Shown here piece after piece: positions 7,387-14,727 of a stretch of 28,169 bases of DNA. Below the pieces are notes generated by a model. The model was not told where the DNA came from. It ran no database searches and saw only the letters and a program-made list of their open reading frames with translations. The position numbers were made by a program, and so were the translations under genes. The DNA lies in the NCBI GenBank assembly GCA_017558545.1, contig JAFYUG010000218.1, positions 1-28,169 on the forward strand. Direction: 5' to 3'. Numbering within the stretch: the first letter of the stretch is position 1; each line of letters starts with the position of its first letter. Source of the stretch: Oscillospiraceae bacterium. Its GTDB lineage: Bacteria; Bacillota; Clostridia; Oscillospirales; Oscillospiraceae.

Positions 7387-8076
7387 TTATATAACAATGG
7401 CTCCGCCGATATCTATCAGCTTATCATTTAATAGATTAATATAGTTAAAACCGCTATTGTGTATGAATTTAGAGATTTCTTCTCCGTTTGAGTGAGTTTT
7501 TATATTACCAATAAAGTATACAGTATTTTCACATACAAATGACGCGCCGCCAATAAAGCCGTAATTATACCCCGGCAATTCTATTTCTCCGCTCTTAATT
7601 AAAAGAACGTCAAAACCTTTTTCGGTTAATGTATTTGCTATACCGACGTCTGATGTTATTACCGCTTGGTCATTAAGGCACAAAGCTGTACATCTGCAAT
7701 ATCCTTGCTTTACAGAAATAATCTCAGTGCATATATTAAGTATTTCTTCATCTGTAAATTTAGGATTATGTAATAATTTATCACCTATTAATGCGCAGCA
7801 TAAATTTACATCATTCGGGTATTGGGAATTCTGCTTAAATTTGCTATATTCTACGTTATAAGCCCCATTAGTGAAAAAATTAACAAGGTTGTAGCGGCGC
7901 AGATAATCTGCCATAATTATATGATTTTTGTACTTAAAAACGGACAAATCACAGTGTCCGGCTAGTCTTTGGTCTAAATTGGGGTTATCAGGGATGTATA
8001 ATACATCAAAATTTTGATTTTTGAGGGGAATTTCCAGTAATTCCTTATACCTCTCCCCTATTAATACTGTTTTCAT
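7387..8076 (-). CDS. Conserved hypothetical protein, possible DUF6873 / pentein-like
   Basis: A 229-residue soluble protein with no signal peptide or membrane segment. Its start codon overlaps the radA stop in an ATGA arrangement, so it is translationally coupled to radA. The C-terminal half has short strand-turn blocks such as QAVITSDVGIANTL, YGFIGGASF and TVYFIGNIKTHSNG, and it ends with INLLNDKLIDIGGAIVI. This resembles what I recall of the clostridial DUF6873 family, suggested to share the guanidino-group-modifying (pentein) fold, but the assignment is from memory and uncertain. I cannot identify a complete Cys-His-acid catalytic set. Cysteines cluster near residues 115-136 (NICTE, GYCRCTALC), which may matter. 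No function is assigned. Being last in a spoIVA-cwlD-radA transcript, it could be made during sporulation. Confidence 0.65.
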   Translation of the reverse strand: MKTVLIGERYKELLEIPLKNQNFDVLYIPDNPNLDQRLAGHCDLSVFKYKNHIIMADYLRRYNLVNFFTNGAYNVEYSKFKQNSQYPNDVNLCCALIGDKLLHNPKFTDEEILNICTEIISVKQGYCRCTALCLNDQAVITSDVGIANTLTEKGFDVLLIKSGEIELPGYNYGFIGGASFVCENTVYFIGNIKTHSNGEEISKFIHNSGFNYINLLNDKLIDIGGAIVI

Positions 8077-9437
8077 ATAACTGCATCAATTGCCTCGCGA
8101 ATATTTTTAACAGGAATCAACTCAAGATTGGCAGGCTTTTTAACTTCACCGCGGATATGCGCAGGAATAACACAATATTTGAAGCCTAGGCGAGAAACCT
8201 CTGTCAAACGCTGATTTATGGCGTTTACAGAGCGAATTTCGCCCGTAAGACCAACTTCGCCTATGGCTGCGGTATCGAAGCTTATAGCTCTATCACGCAC
8301 GCTGGAGGCGATTGCAAGCACTGTGGCGAGGTCTGCGGCCGGTTCATCAAGGTCAAGTCCGCCAATAACATTAATATATGCATCACATCCTGCAATTGAC
8401 ATACCGCCGCGCTTATCCAAAACGGCAAGAAGCAGCATTGCGCGATTATAATCTATACCATTGGCATTACGTCGCGCACCACTGAAACCGGCAGGAGTAA
8501 CAAGCGCCTGTATTTCTGCCAAAATTGGTCTGGAACCTTCCATTACGCAGGTTACGCATGTTCCCGGAATTTTGCCGGGTCTGCCTGAAAGAAGCATTTC
8601 GGAAGGATTTGGAACCTCTTTCAGGCCGTTATCAATCATTTCAAAAACGCCAATTTCATTAGTAGATCCGAAACGATTTTTGGCAGCTCTTAAAATTCGA
8701 TAACTCATTGCTCGATCACCTTCAAAATAAAGCACGCAATCCACCATGTGTTCCAAAACCTTGGGACCGGCAATGGCACCCTCTTTATTGACGTGGCCTA
8801 CTACAAAACAGGTGAAGCCGTTGATTTTTGCTTTCTGCATGATTGCCATTGTGCAATCTTTTACCTGACTGACACTACCCGGACCTGAAGAAAGATCACC
8901 GTTAAACATCGTTTGAATGGAGTCAATAATAACAATATCGGGGTCAAGAGAGTCAACTTCGTTCATTATTGCATCGAGATTTGTTTCTGACAGAACATAG
9001 ATGCTGTCTCTTTCAACTCCAAGCCTTTGAGCTCTGAGCTTAAGCTGACGCTGGCTCTCCTCACCTGTTACATAAAGTATTTTTTCATCAGGCATCAAAC
9101 CGCAAATTTGCAGAAGTAAGGTTGATTTTCCTATTCCGGGAGCACCACCTACAAGAACAAGAGAGCCTCTTACGGCGCCGCCGCCCAAAACTCGGTCTAA
9201 CTCCCCTATTCCTGTGGAAAAACGAAGTTCTTCGCTGCTATCAAGTTCAGTAATAGGTTTAGCAGTGTTAGCTCTGACTCCGGAGACTTTTACCGCTCCT
9301 GATTTATTCTTTGTGTTAATGCTTGCAGCAGGAGCTTCCACTATGGTGTTCCATCTTCCGCAAGCAGGACATTGTCCAAACCATTTTGCGGTTTCGTTTC
9401 CGCATTCGGTGCAATAGAATTTCGTTCTTTCTTTCAT
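8073..9437 (-). CDS. radA: DNA repair protein RadA (Sms)
   Basis: RadA is a hexameric DnaB-like ATPase that helps process recombination intermediates. All landmarks are present in 454 residues, the usual length. There is a four-Cys zinc finger (C9, C12, C23, C26), Walker A GGAPGIGKST (97-106), Walker B near VIIDSIQ (169-175), the RadA-specific KNRFG motif (253-257) and a C-terminal Lon-protease-like domain from about 290 (LALAEIQ-type region through DRAISFDTAAIGEVGLTGEI). The start follows CCGGAGG with good spacing. It lies 12 bp after the cwlD stop and overlaps the next gene by 4 bp. Being downstream of spoIVA-cwlD with no visible terminator, it may be at least partly co-transcribed with sporulation genes. 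Confidence 0.95.
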   Translation of the reverse strand: MKERTKFYCTECGNETAKWFGQCPACGRWNTIVEAPAASINTKNKSGAVKVSGVRANTAKPITELDSSEELRFSTGIGELDRVLGGGAVRGSLVLVGGAPGIGKSTLLLQICGLMPDEKILYVTGEESQRQLKLRAQRLGVERDSIYVLSETNLDAIMNEVDSLDPDIVIIDSIQTMFNGDLSSGPGSVSQVKDCTMAIMQKAKINGFTCFVVGHVNKEGAIAGPKVLEHMVDCVLYFEGDRAMSYRILRAAKNRFGSTNEIGVFEMIDNGLKEVPNPSEMLLSGRPGKIPGTCVTCVMEGSRPILAEIQALVTPAGFSGARRNANGIDYNRAMLLLAVLDKRGGMSIAGCDAYINVIGGLDLDEPAADLATVLAIASSVRDRAISFDTAAIGEVGLTGEIRSVNAINQRLTEVSRLGFKYCVIPAHIRGEVKKPANLELIPVKNIREAIDAVI

Positions 9438-9449
9438 TTGTGCCTCCGG

Positions 9450-10163
9450 CTATTGATTAATATAGCTTATGTATGATGAGAAAATAACAGATGCAATTTG
9501 CTTTTGATAGTTCTCATTTAATAATAGAGAAAGTTCGGATTCATTGGAAATAAATCCGCATTCTACCAATATTGCAGGACATTTTGCTTTGTTAATCAGG
9601 TATATATTATCATCAATTGGCGAAGCTACCCTTCGGTTATGCGAACACAAGGTATCGTTTAGCATATTATGGGTAAGCTCTCCCAAAGCCTTGGACTCAT
9701 CGTTTGGAGCATACAGCACCTGGGGGCCTGATGGCCTTGAGTCCGGATACTTGTTTTGGTGAATGCTTATTAATGTTGCGTTTTGAAAAGAGTTAATAAG
9801 CTCAAGCCTTCTGTTTTGATCCCAACGTTTTTTAAGAGCAATGGAATTGGCGTCAGAAGGATAATCCAATTCTTCGCTTATACGGGTCATAATTGGATTT
9901 ACGCCAAATAATTTGCTTAAGGACTCAAGCTTCAATGCAATGGATAAGTTGATAATACTTTCCTTTGTTCCGTCTTTGGCGACCGCGCCGCCATCAGCTC
10001 CGCCATGACCGGCATCTATAATCAATATAGGTTCGGCATTGGTATTGCTAATGTTATTTGCGCTGATATATGCATTGCCATTAGCTCTTATTAAGATTAT
10101 GCCAGTAATAATCAAAAAAAGCAAGGCTGCACTTAGGGAGCTTTTTATATAAATGAATTTCAT
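9450..10163 (-). CDS. cwlD: N-acetylmuramoyl-L-alanine amidase, CwlD type
   Basis: A 237-residue Amidase_3 protein with an N-terminal signal/anchor helix (about residues 9-26). Zinc and catalytic residues are visible: H53 in IIDAGHGGADGG, E68 in KESIINLS, H135 in SIHQNKYP and the general-base E201 in VECGFISN. CwlD removes peptide side chains from muramic acid so that muramic-delta-lactam can form in the spore cortex. Its position just after spoIVA supports CwlD rather than a vegetative amidase. No ribosome site precedes the start: the 13-bp gap after the spoIVA stop is pure A/T, and a 31-bp palindrome covers the ATG, so translation may depend on coupling to spoIVA. The start looks right because the membrane helix follows at once. 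Confidence 0.9.
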   Translation of the reverse strand: MKFIYIKSSLSAALLFLIITGIILIRANGNAYISANNISNTNAEPILIIDAGHGGADGGAVAKDGTKESIINLSIALKLESLSKLFGVNPIMTRISEELDYPSDANSIALKKRWDQNRRLELINSFQNATLISIHQNKYPDSRPSGPQVLYAPNDESKALGELTHNMLNDTLCSHNRRVASPIDDNIYLINKAKCPAILVECGFISNESELSLLLNENYQKQIASVIFSSYISYINQ

Positions 10164-10173
10164 TTATATAAAA
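10143..10173. repeat. Near-perfect palindrome across the cwlD start codon
   Basis: Arms 10143-10157 and 10159-10173 are exact reverse complements around a single T. The cwlD ATG (10161-10163) lies inside it. In RNA the central pairs would open to form a small loop. It could mask the start codon, or on DNA serve as a binding site. Confidence 0.75.
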
Positions 10174-10176
10174 TAA

Positions 10177-11655
10177 TTAAAGAATTATACAGATTAGTCC
10201 GCCGCTACCTTCGTTAACAATTCTTTGGAGAGAATTTTGCAGTTTATTTTTTGTTTCTGCGGGAAGAGCTTTTAATTTTCCTGTTAGAGACTCCCCTGCT
10301 ATATCGTTTAATGATTTCCCAAATATATTGCTGTCCCAAATTTTGCTCATATCCCCATCAAAACCTTGTATTAGGAAATTTATCATATCCTCTGAGGCTT
10401 TTTCTCCACCAATGGCGGGAGATACCTCCGTTTCGATATTTGTCCTTATTAAGTGTATACTTGGCGCACTGGCCTTTAATTTTACGCTATAACGACCGCT
10501 TTGTTTAATGACCTGAGGTTCTTCCAGTTTCATTTCCTCCACACTTGGCATCATTATGCCATAGCCGCATTCTCTGACTTCTTCCATCGCGTCATGAAAG
10601 CGTTCATACTCGTGTTTTAATCCGCTAAGCGAGGATAATATCTCTACTAAATCTTTATCATTTTTTATAATAAATCCTGATTCACTGCTGAGTGTTTCAT
10701 AATATAGTGCTCCGGGGACAGATATTTTGATATTAACAATTCCGTGGGCAGCATCAGCCAAGCATACTTCTGCTTCTGATATATTCTCGTTCGCAGATAG
10801 GTTTTCTGTTATCTTAAAACGTTGACCCAGCGTTTTTGCCTCGGCGCAAGATTCATATACTGCATTATAGATATCTCTTTTAAGCGTTTTATTGTTGCAG
10901 AGAGCCTCTATCCACTGCGGTATATAGAAACAATATTTTTCTATTGGGAATGAGGTCAGGATGCTATCAAGAATGTATTTTATCTCAATCTCATCCATTT
11001 CCGTACAATTTACCGGGATGCACTTGCAGTTATATTTTTCGCTTAGTTCCTTGGCAAGAGAGGTTGAGCTTTCAGACTTAGGCTCTTTGCAATTAAGCAG
11101 CAAAACAAAGGGTTTTCCGGAGTCCTTCATTTCCGAAATAGTCTTTTCTTCTCCGCGAATATATTCTTCTCTTGGAATTTCGCATATTGAGCCATCTGTG
11201 GTGATAATAATCCCAATGGTAGAGTGATCTCTTATTACTCTTCTTGTTCCCTCTTCTGCTGCGCGGCTGATAGGTACTTCGTGGTCATACCATGGCGTTA
11301 TGACCATTCTTTCCCCGCCGTTTTCTATATTTCCTATAGCACCGTTAACCATATATCCAACGCAATCAATTAGTCTTACGGCGCAGTTTAATCCGTCTTC
11401 CAGTCGGAGATTTATAGCTTCTTCGGGGATGAATTTGGGTTCGGCCGTCATAATTGTTTTTCCGGAGCCGCTTTGAGGGAGTTCGTCTCTTGTTCTTTCT
11501 TTGATGTAAGGATCTTCAATTGTAGGCAAAATCAGCTTATCCATAAAACGTTTAATGAAACTTGATTTTCCCGTTCTAACAGGCCCTACTATACCAATAT
11601 AAAGTTTTCCGTTGGTTCTGATTGCTATATCCTTATACATCTCTGAAACACTCAT
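10177..11655 (-). CDS. spoIVA: Stage IV sporulation protein A, spore-coat ATPase
   Basis: SpoIVA is a TRAFAC-type ATPase that polymerises on the outer forespore membrane as the base layer of the coat. The 492 residues match the family's usual length and start (MSVSEMYKDIAIRTNGKLYIG). Walker A GPVRTGKSS is at 24-32, followed by the family signature PYIKERTRDELPQS and GKTIMTAEPKF. The C-terminus ends in the short hydrophobic GGLICIIL that in B. subtilis contacts the membrane anchor SpoVM. The start follows CGGAGG. A candidate sigma-E promoter lies upstream, and cwlD and radA follow closely. The protein is highly diagnostic of endospore formers. Confidence 0.97.
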   Translation of the reverse strand: MSVSEMYKDIAIRTNGKLYIGIVGPVRTGKSSFIKRFMDKLILPTIEDPYIKERTRDELPQSGSGKTIMTAEPKFIPEEAINLRLEDGLNCAVRLIDCVGYMVNGAIGNIENGGERMVITPWYDHEVPISRAAEEGTRRVIRDHSTIGIIITTDGSICEIPREEYIRGEEKTISEMKDSGKPFVLLLNCKEPKSESSTSLAKELSEKYNCKCIPVNCTEMDEIEIKYILDSILTSFPIEKYCFYIPQWIEALCNNKTLKRDIYNAVYESCAEAKTLGQRFKITENLSANENISEAEVCLADAAHGIVNIKISVPGALYYETLSSESGFIIKNDKDLVEILSSLSGLKHEYERFHDAMEEVRECGYGIMMPSVEEMKLEEPQVIKQSGRYSVKLKASAPSIHLIRTNIETEVSPAIGGEKASEDMINFLIQGFDGDMSKIWDSNIFGKSLNDIAGESLTGKLKALPAETKNKLQNSLQRIVNEGSGGLICIIL

Positions 11656-11691
11656 AAATAAGCCTCCGAATTTATTTTCAGGTTTTGTACA

Positions 11692-11720
11692 AGAATATGA
11701 AGGAGAATAATTCCTTATGC
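11692..11720 (-). promoter_or_regulatory. Candidate sigma-E promoter for spoIVA
   Basis: On the minus strand, GCATAAG (11720-11714) and CATATTCT (11699-11692) are 14 bp apart. They partly match the sigma-E elements GHATAHT and CATACAHT (one and two mismatches respectively). The -35 abuts the T-run of the upstream terminator and the predicted start lies about 30 bp before the spoIVA ATG. Sigma-E control of spoIVA is known in Bacillus; here it is inferred. Confidence 0.4.
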
Positions 11721-11721
11721 A

Positions 11722-11751
11722 AAAACCTCGCAGTATTAACTGCGAGGTTTT
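11722..11751 (-). terminator. Intrinsic terminator of the trmK-nif3 operon
   Basis: On the minus strand a perfect 12-bp stem (11751-11740 with 11733-11722), a 6-base loop and a T-run lie seven bases after the stop of the Nif3-like gene. Confidence 0.9.
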
Positions 11752-11758
11752 AATTTAA

Positions 11759-12553
11759 TCATATGAATTGAATTGCCTGAGAATGCACTTTGGAAATAAC
11801 TACATCCAAGGTGGAGAAGGATTTGCTTAGCATTTCCGCCATAACCGGCACAACAACATTTTCAGTGCAGAAATGGTCAGCGTCAATAAGATTAAGACCT
11901 AATTCCTTTGCCAAAAGAAAATGATCATATTTAAGATCGGCGGTTACATAAGTGTCGCAGCCGGAATTAAATGCGGCAAGCATATCACCGGCACCGGCTC
12001 CGCCGCAGCAGGCTATCTTGCGAACATTTTTGCCGCCGCTAACATATCTGAGACCGTTTGAATTGAGACTATTCTTAATGTTGATTAAGAAAGACTCCAG
12101 CTCCATATCGGCCTCCAGCTCGCCTATGCGGCTTATACCATAGGGCGTTCCGTCGGGATGATTGCCGTGAGGTGCCAAAAGAGTGATATTTTTAGCACCC
12201 AGTGCATCCATCAGGGCATCATTAACACCGCCCTTTGCGGAGTCCATATTTGTATGAAGGCAGATGCAGGAAATTCCGTTTTCAATCATCTTGATGATTT
12301 TTCTGCCCTTGGAATCATCAAAAGTGACCTTTTTTATTGCTTCAAATATAAGAGGATGGTGAGAAACAATAAGATTTGCGCCAAGATTGATGGCTTCATC
12401 AATAACATCGTCTGTGATGTCCAAAGCGACAATGACTTTTGCAACTTCGGTTTCAAGCTTGCCTACAAGATGACCGATATTATCAAAGTCAAACTTCATA
12501 TAGAAAGGAGCTACTGTATTAAAATAATCAAGTATATCTTTTACTTTTGCCAT
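11759..12553 (-). CDS. Nif3-like dinuclear metal centre protein
   Basis: A 264-residue NIF3/DUF34 (YqfO, YbgI) family protein that forms hexameric toroids with a di-metal site; the biochemical role is not settled. Metal ligands are visible: H65 and H66 in SHHPLIF, H100 and D104 in LHTNMDSAKGG, and H227 and E231 in DADHFCTE. The length fits the short form without the PII-like insert of Bacillus YqfO. The start overlaps the end of trmK by 13 bp and its ribosome site GAGGAG lies inside trmK, so the two are translationally coupled. The trmK-nif3 pairing is widespread in Firmicutes, and the gene ends at a clear terminator. Confidence 0.92.
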   Translation of the reverse strand: MAKVKDILDYFNTVAPFYMKFDFDNIGHLVGKLETEVAKVIVALDITDDVIDEAINLGANLIVSHHPLIFEAIKKVTFDDSKGRKIIKMIENGISCICLHTNMDSAKGGVNDALMDALGAKNITLLAPHGNHPDGTPYGISRIGELEADMELESFLINIKNSLNSNGLRYVSGGKNVRKIACCGGAGAGDMLAAFNSGCDTYVTADLKYDHFLLAKELGLNLIDADHFCTENVVVPVMAEMLSKSFSTLDVVISKVHSQAIQFI

Positions 12554-13239
12554 TTTTCGGTCTCCTCTTTAAGACGCTTTAATTCTTCAATGAATCCTTT
12601 ATGCTGAATAAACTCTTCCCGGCATACAGATCTGGACTTTTCCATTCCTTTAAGTACTTTCAATTCGCGCTTAATAAGCCCTTCAAGATAAGCGCCAAGA
12701 AGTCTGTCCTGCTTTTCAATGAGATGATTGTCAATAATAAAAGAATCGGGAATTTTTACATTCTCGCAGCCGGATGCATCCCAAACGAGATATATGCGGC
12801 CTGTATCATAAACAAGTTCAGCATCATTAATTGAATAACCGTTTTCATACAGCCATTTTCTCAGTTCGGGAATTTTGGACTGAGGCTGGATAATAAGGCG
12901 CTTTTCTTTAGTCCAAGGTGCTTCTTCCAAGATGCTGATAACGGTTTCACCGCCCATGCCGGCAATGATTGCAATGTCTATTTCATCGGCTGAATATTTA
13001 TTAAGTCCTGCACACAGACGAAAATCTATGAATTTGTCAACACCTGCGTTTGCGGCGGTTTTAATAGCTGTCTGAAGGGGGCCTTCCCTGATGTCGGAGG
13101 CAATAACCTTTGAGCAGATGTTATTTTGAATAAGCCAAGCAGGAATATAGCCGTGGTCAGTTCCAACATCGGCGGCAACACTGCCTTTTTCAACTTTATT
13201 TGCAAGGCATTGAAGTCTTTTGGAGAGTGTAACAGTCAT
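12541..13239 (-). CDS. trmK: tRNA (adenine(22)-N(1))-methyltransferase TrmK
   Basis: A 232-residue class I SAM-dependent methyltransferase of the TrmK/YqfN family, which makes m1A22 in tRNA. Landmarks are the starting segment LSKRLQCLANKVEKG, SAM motif I VAADVGTDHGYIP (about 22-34), ASDIREGPLQTA (about 49-60) and the family motif IAGMGGETVI, followed by LIIQPQS. The C-terminal 60 residues are helical and charged, as expected for the family's coiled-coil region. The start follows TAGGAGG. A GC-rich hairpin lies between this gene and the preceding DUF1858 gene. It overlaps the Nif3-like gene. Confidence 0.93.
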   Translation of the reverse strand: MTVTLSKRLQCLANKVEKGSVAADVGTDHGYIPAWLIQNNICSKVIASDIREGPLQTAIKTAANAGVDKFIDFRLCAGLNKYSADEIDIAIIAGMGGETVISILEEAPWTKEKRLIIQPQSKIPELRKWLYENGYSINDAELVYDTGRIYLVWDASGCENVKIPDSFIIDNHLIEKQDRLLGAYLEGLIKRELKVLKGMEKSRSVCREEFIQHKGFIEELKRLKEETEKWQK

Positions 13240-13262
13240 ACCTGAATATCCTCCTATGCTAA

Positions 13263-13286
13263 TCGGCGGAGGAAAACCTCCGCCGA
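13263..13286 (-). promoter_or_regulatory. GC-rich hairpin in the trmK leader
   Basis: A perfect 10-bp stem (13263-13272 with 13277-13286) has a 4-base loop. Read on the minus strand it has no T-run after it; the T-run is on the plus-strand side. The CCTCC in its 3' arm is complementary to the trmK ribosome site AGGAGG about 10 bases further on, so it could act as an anti-ribosome-site element when the stem opens. That role is inference. Confidence 0.6.
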
Positions 13287-13317
13287 AGCTTTTTCTGATA
13301 TAATTGATATATTAGAC

Positions 13318-13521
13318 TTAGAGAGCAGCGATAAACTCGTTGAGCTTCTTTACGAATGCGTCAGCATCAACACCGTGTGCAGCGCAAGCCTGAGCAACAT
13401 TTTCGCCGGAAGCCATAGCGCATCCCATGCAGTGCATGCCAATGCTTCTGAAAAGGGGCTGAGTTTCGGGAGCATTCATCATAATATCAGCAATGATAGT
13501 CTCTTTGGTAATTTCAAACAT
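13318..13521 (-). CDS. DUF1858 small redox-disulfide protein
   Basis: A 67-residue protein of the DUF1858 / 'hybrid cluster protein-associated redox disulfide' family. The CxxC pair C31-C34 (GMHCMGCAMASGE) follows the family opening ITKETIIADIMMNAPE, and another Cys follows in VAQACAAHG. The family is common in anaerobes and thought to act in thiol or iron-sulphur redox chemistry, but specific roles are poorly known. It starts after GGAGG, has its own good sigma-A promoter, and lies 78 bp upstream of trmK with no clear terminator between, so some read-through is possible. Confidence 0.9.
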   Translation of the reverse strand: MFEITKETIIADIMMNAPETQPLFRSIGMHCMGCAMASGENVAQACAAHGVDADAFVKKLNEFIAAL

Positions 13522-13553
13522 GTGTTTTAACCTCCAATTTTATTGACATATTT

Positions 13554-13581
13554 ATTATACCTTAAATATGCTAAATTTCAA
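13554..13581 (-). promoter_or_regulatory. Sigma-A promoter for the DUF1858 gene
   Basis: On the minus strand, TTGAAA (13581-13576) and a perfect TATAAT (13559-13554) are separated by 16 bp. The start codon is about 33 bp downstream with a GGAGG in between. Confidence 0.7.
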
Positions 13582-13609
13582 TATATATTTATTTGTAAGG
13601 AAAGAAAAT

Positions 13610-13644
13610 ACAAAAAGGTGCGCTAATAATGCGCACCTTTTTGT
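13610..13644 (-). terminator. Terminator after the zinc-ribbon gene
   Basis: On the minus strand a perfect 14-bp stem (13644-13631 with 13623-13610) with a 7-base loop has a T-rich 3' side. It lies 17 bases after the stop of the zinc-ribbon gene and probably ends the sigH transcript. The A-rich flank makes it roughly symmetric. Confidence 0.85.
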
Positions 13645-13661
13645 ATATGAGCAAACTGAAA

Positions 13662-13940
13662 TTACTCAGCAGCCTTCATCTTTGCAAAGCAATCGCTGCA
13701 GTAAACAGGACGATCATCTCTGGGCTGGAAAGGCACCTTTGCCTCGCCGCCGCAGGCAGCGCAGGTAGCGGTGAAGAACTCACGGGGAGCGCGAGTGGCG
13801 TTCTTGCGAGCGTCACGGCAGCTCTTGCAACGCTGGGGCTCATTCTGGAAGCCGCGCTCTGCATAGAATTCCTGTTCGCCGGCGGAGAAAATAAATTCAG
13901 CACCGCACTCTTTGCAAACTAAAGTCTTGTCTTCGTACAT
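13662..13940 (-). CDS. Small double zinc-ribbon protein
   Basis: A 92-residue protein with four CxxC pairs: C9/C12, C38/C41, C60/C63 and C81/C84. They form two four-Cys zinc ribbons separated by a basic linker (DARKNATRAPREFF). The first half, ending GFQNEPQRCKSCR, matches the 'probable zinc-ribbon' domain, and the second (TCAACGGEAKVPF, PVYCSDCF) matches the CxxC-x17-CxxC type. Both are common in small Firmicute proteins of unknown role, presumably nucleic-acid or protein binding. It starts after AGAGGA, 57 bp after sigH, with only a short stem near 13970-13980 between them, and is followed by a strong terminator, so it is probably co-transcribed with sigH. Confidence 0.88.
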   Translation of the reverse strand: MYEDKTLVCKECGAEFIFSAGEQEFYAERGFQNEPQRCKSCRDARKNATRAPREFFTATCAACGGEAKVPFQPRDDRPVYCSDCFAKMKAAE

Positions 13941-13997
13941 TTTGAATCCTCTCTTTTAGCTAATGTTTTGCCCAATGGGCTGTATATGCGTCAGCAA

Positions 13998-14630
13998 TCA
14001 GCTGAAATCGCCAAGGTTAAGGTGTCGCGCCAGTTTGCTCCTGATGCGTTGTACAGCATTATCCACAGATTTGACATTCTTGCCGCATTTTTCGGCAATT
14101 TCGATGTATGAATAACCGTCAAGGTAATAATCCAAAACTAAAATCTCAAATTTGGATAAATGCTTTGAATTAGCAGAAATAAAGTCGTTTTTGCTCTCTC
14201 TGGCAAGAACCTGCTCCTCAGGTGAGCGGCTGAATGTTTCAACGCTGTAAGCCGTAAGGTTATTGGATTCTTCGGAAAGTATCTCGTCGAGGGACACACC
14301 GTCATTAAGAAAAGCGTGCTTTAATCTGGTTGCGCTTTTAACAGCGCTTTGAAGGCGTCTGATTACACACACTTCGGCATAACTCTTGAAAGGAACGCCG
14401 AAATCAGGGTCATATTCACGAACTGCTGATAACAGCCCAAGCATACCTTCCTGGATGAGATCTTCGCTATCCCCTCCTGCAAGAAAATATGGTCTTGCAC
14501 AAATTCTCACAAGACGACGATAGCGGATAACAAGTTCGTTTTCTGCAAAACTGTCGCCCTCTGCAGCAAGTCGCTGAAGCTCGATATCATTAAGTTCGAT
14601 ATAATTGTCCAAATGTAAATTTCCTACCAT
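13998..14630 (-). CDS. sigH: RNA polymerase sporulation sigma factor SigH (Spo0H)
   Basis: About 210 residues, homologous to the sigma-70 family factor SigH that drives the transition to sporulation. Region 2 contains RYRRLVRICARPYFLAGG, DSEDLIQEGMLGLLSAVRE and VPFKSYAEVCVIRRL. Region 4 has a helix-turn-helix, SYIEIAEKCGKNVKSVDNAVQRIRSKL, with the middle signature KSVDNA.QR typical of SigH. The start is uncertain. An ATG at 14630 (or GTG at 14633) is only about 5 bases from the expected transcription start and has no ribosome site. A TTG at 14612-14610 in the same frame has TAGGA nine bases upstream and would give a normal leader. I list the ATG form. The gene has its own consensus sigma-A promoter and lies between ruvB and the zinc-ribbon gene. 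Confidence 0.92.
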   Translation of the reverse strand: MVGNLHLDNYIELNDIELQRLAAEGDSFAENELVIRYRRLVRICARPYFLAGGDSEDLIQEGMLGLLSAVREYDPDFGVPFKSYAEVCVIRRLQSAVKSATRLKHAFLNDGVSLDEILSEESNNLTAYSVETFSRSPEEQVLARESKNDFISANSKHLSKFEILVLDYYLDGYSYIEIAEKCGKNVKSVDNAVQRIRSKLARHLNLGDFS

Positions 14631-14641
14631 CACATTATGTG

Positions 14642-14670
14642 ATTATAGTATTAATTAATAAAAATGTCAA
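14642..14670 (-). promoter_or_regulatory. Perfect consensus sigma-A promoter for sigH
   Basis: On the minus strand, TTGACA (14670-14665) and TATAAT (14647-14642) are exactly 17 bp apart. Both hexamers match the consensus fully. The expected start is near 14635, almost on top of the annotated start codon. Confidence 0.88.
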
Positions 14671-14672
14671 GG

Positions 14673-14716
14673 TTTACACAAGGTCTTATTGAATTTTTAT
14701 AAAATATTTGTGTAAA
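14673..14716. repeat. Split inverted repeat upstream of the sigH promoter
   Basis: TTTACACAA (14673-14681) and TTGTGTAAA (14708-14716) are exact reverse complements separated by 26 bp. The promoter-proximal half lies two bases from the -35 hexamer. It could be an operator or part of the ruvB 3' end; no T-run supports a terminator. Confidence 0.5.
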
Positions 14717-14727
14717 TTTCGCAAGAA

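Noticed and set aside
14059..14067. Perfect DnaA box TTATCCACA
   Set aside because: A single copy inside the conserved SVDNAVQ coding of sigH, with no cluster of boxes or AT-rich unwinding region; probably chance.
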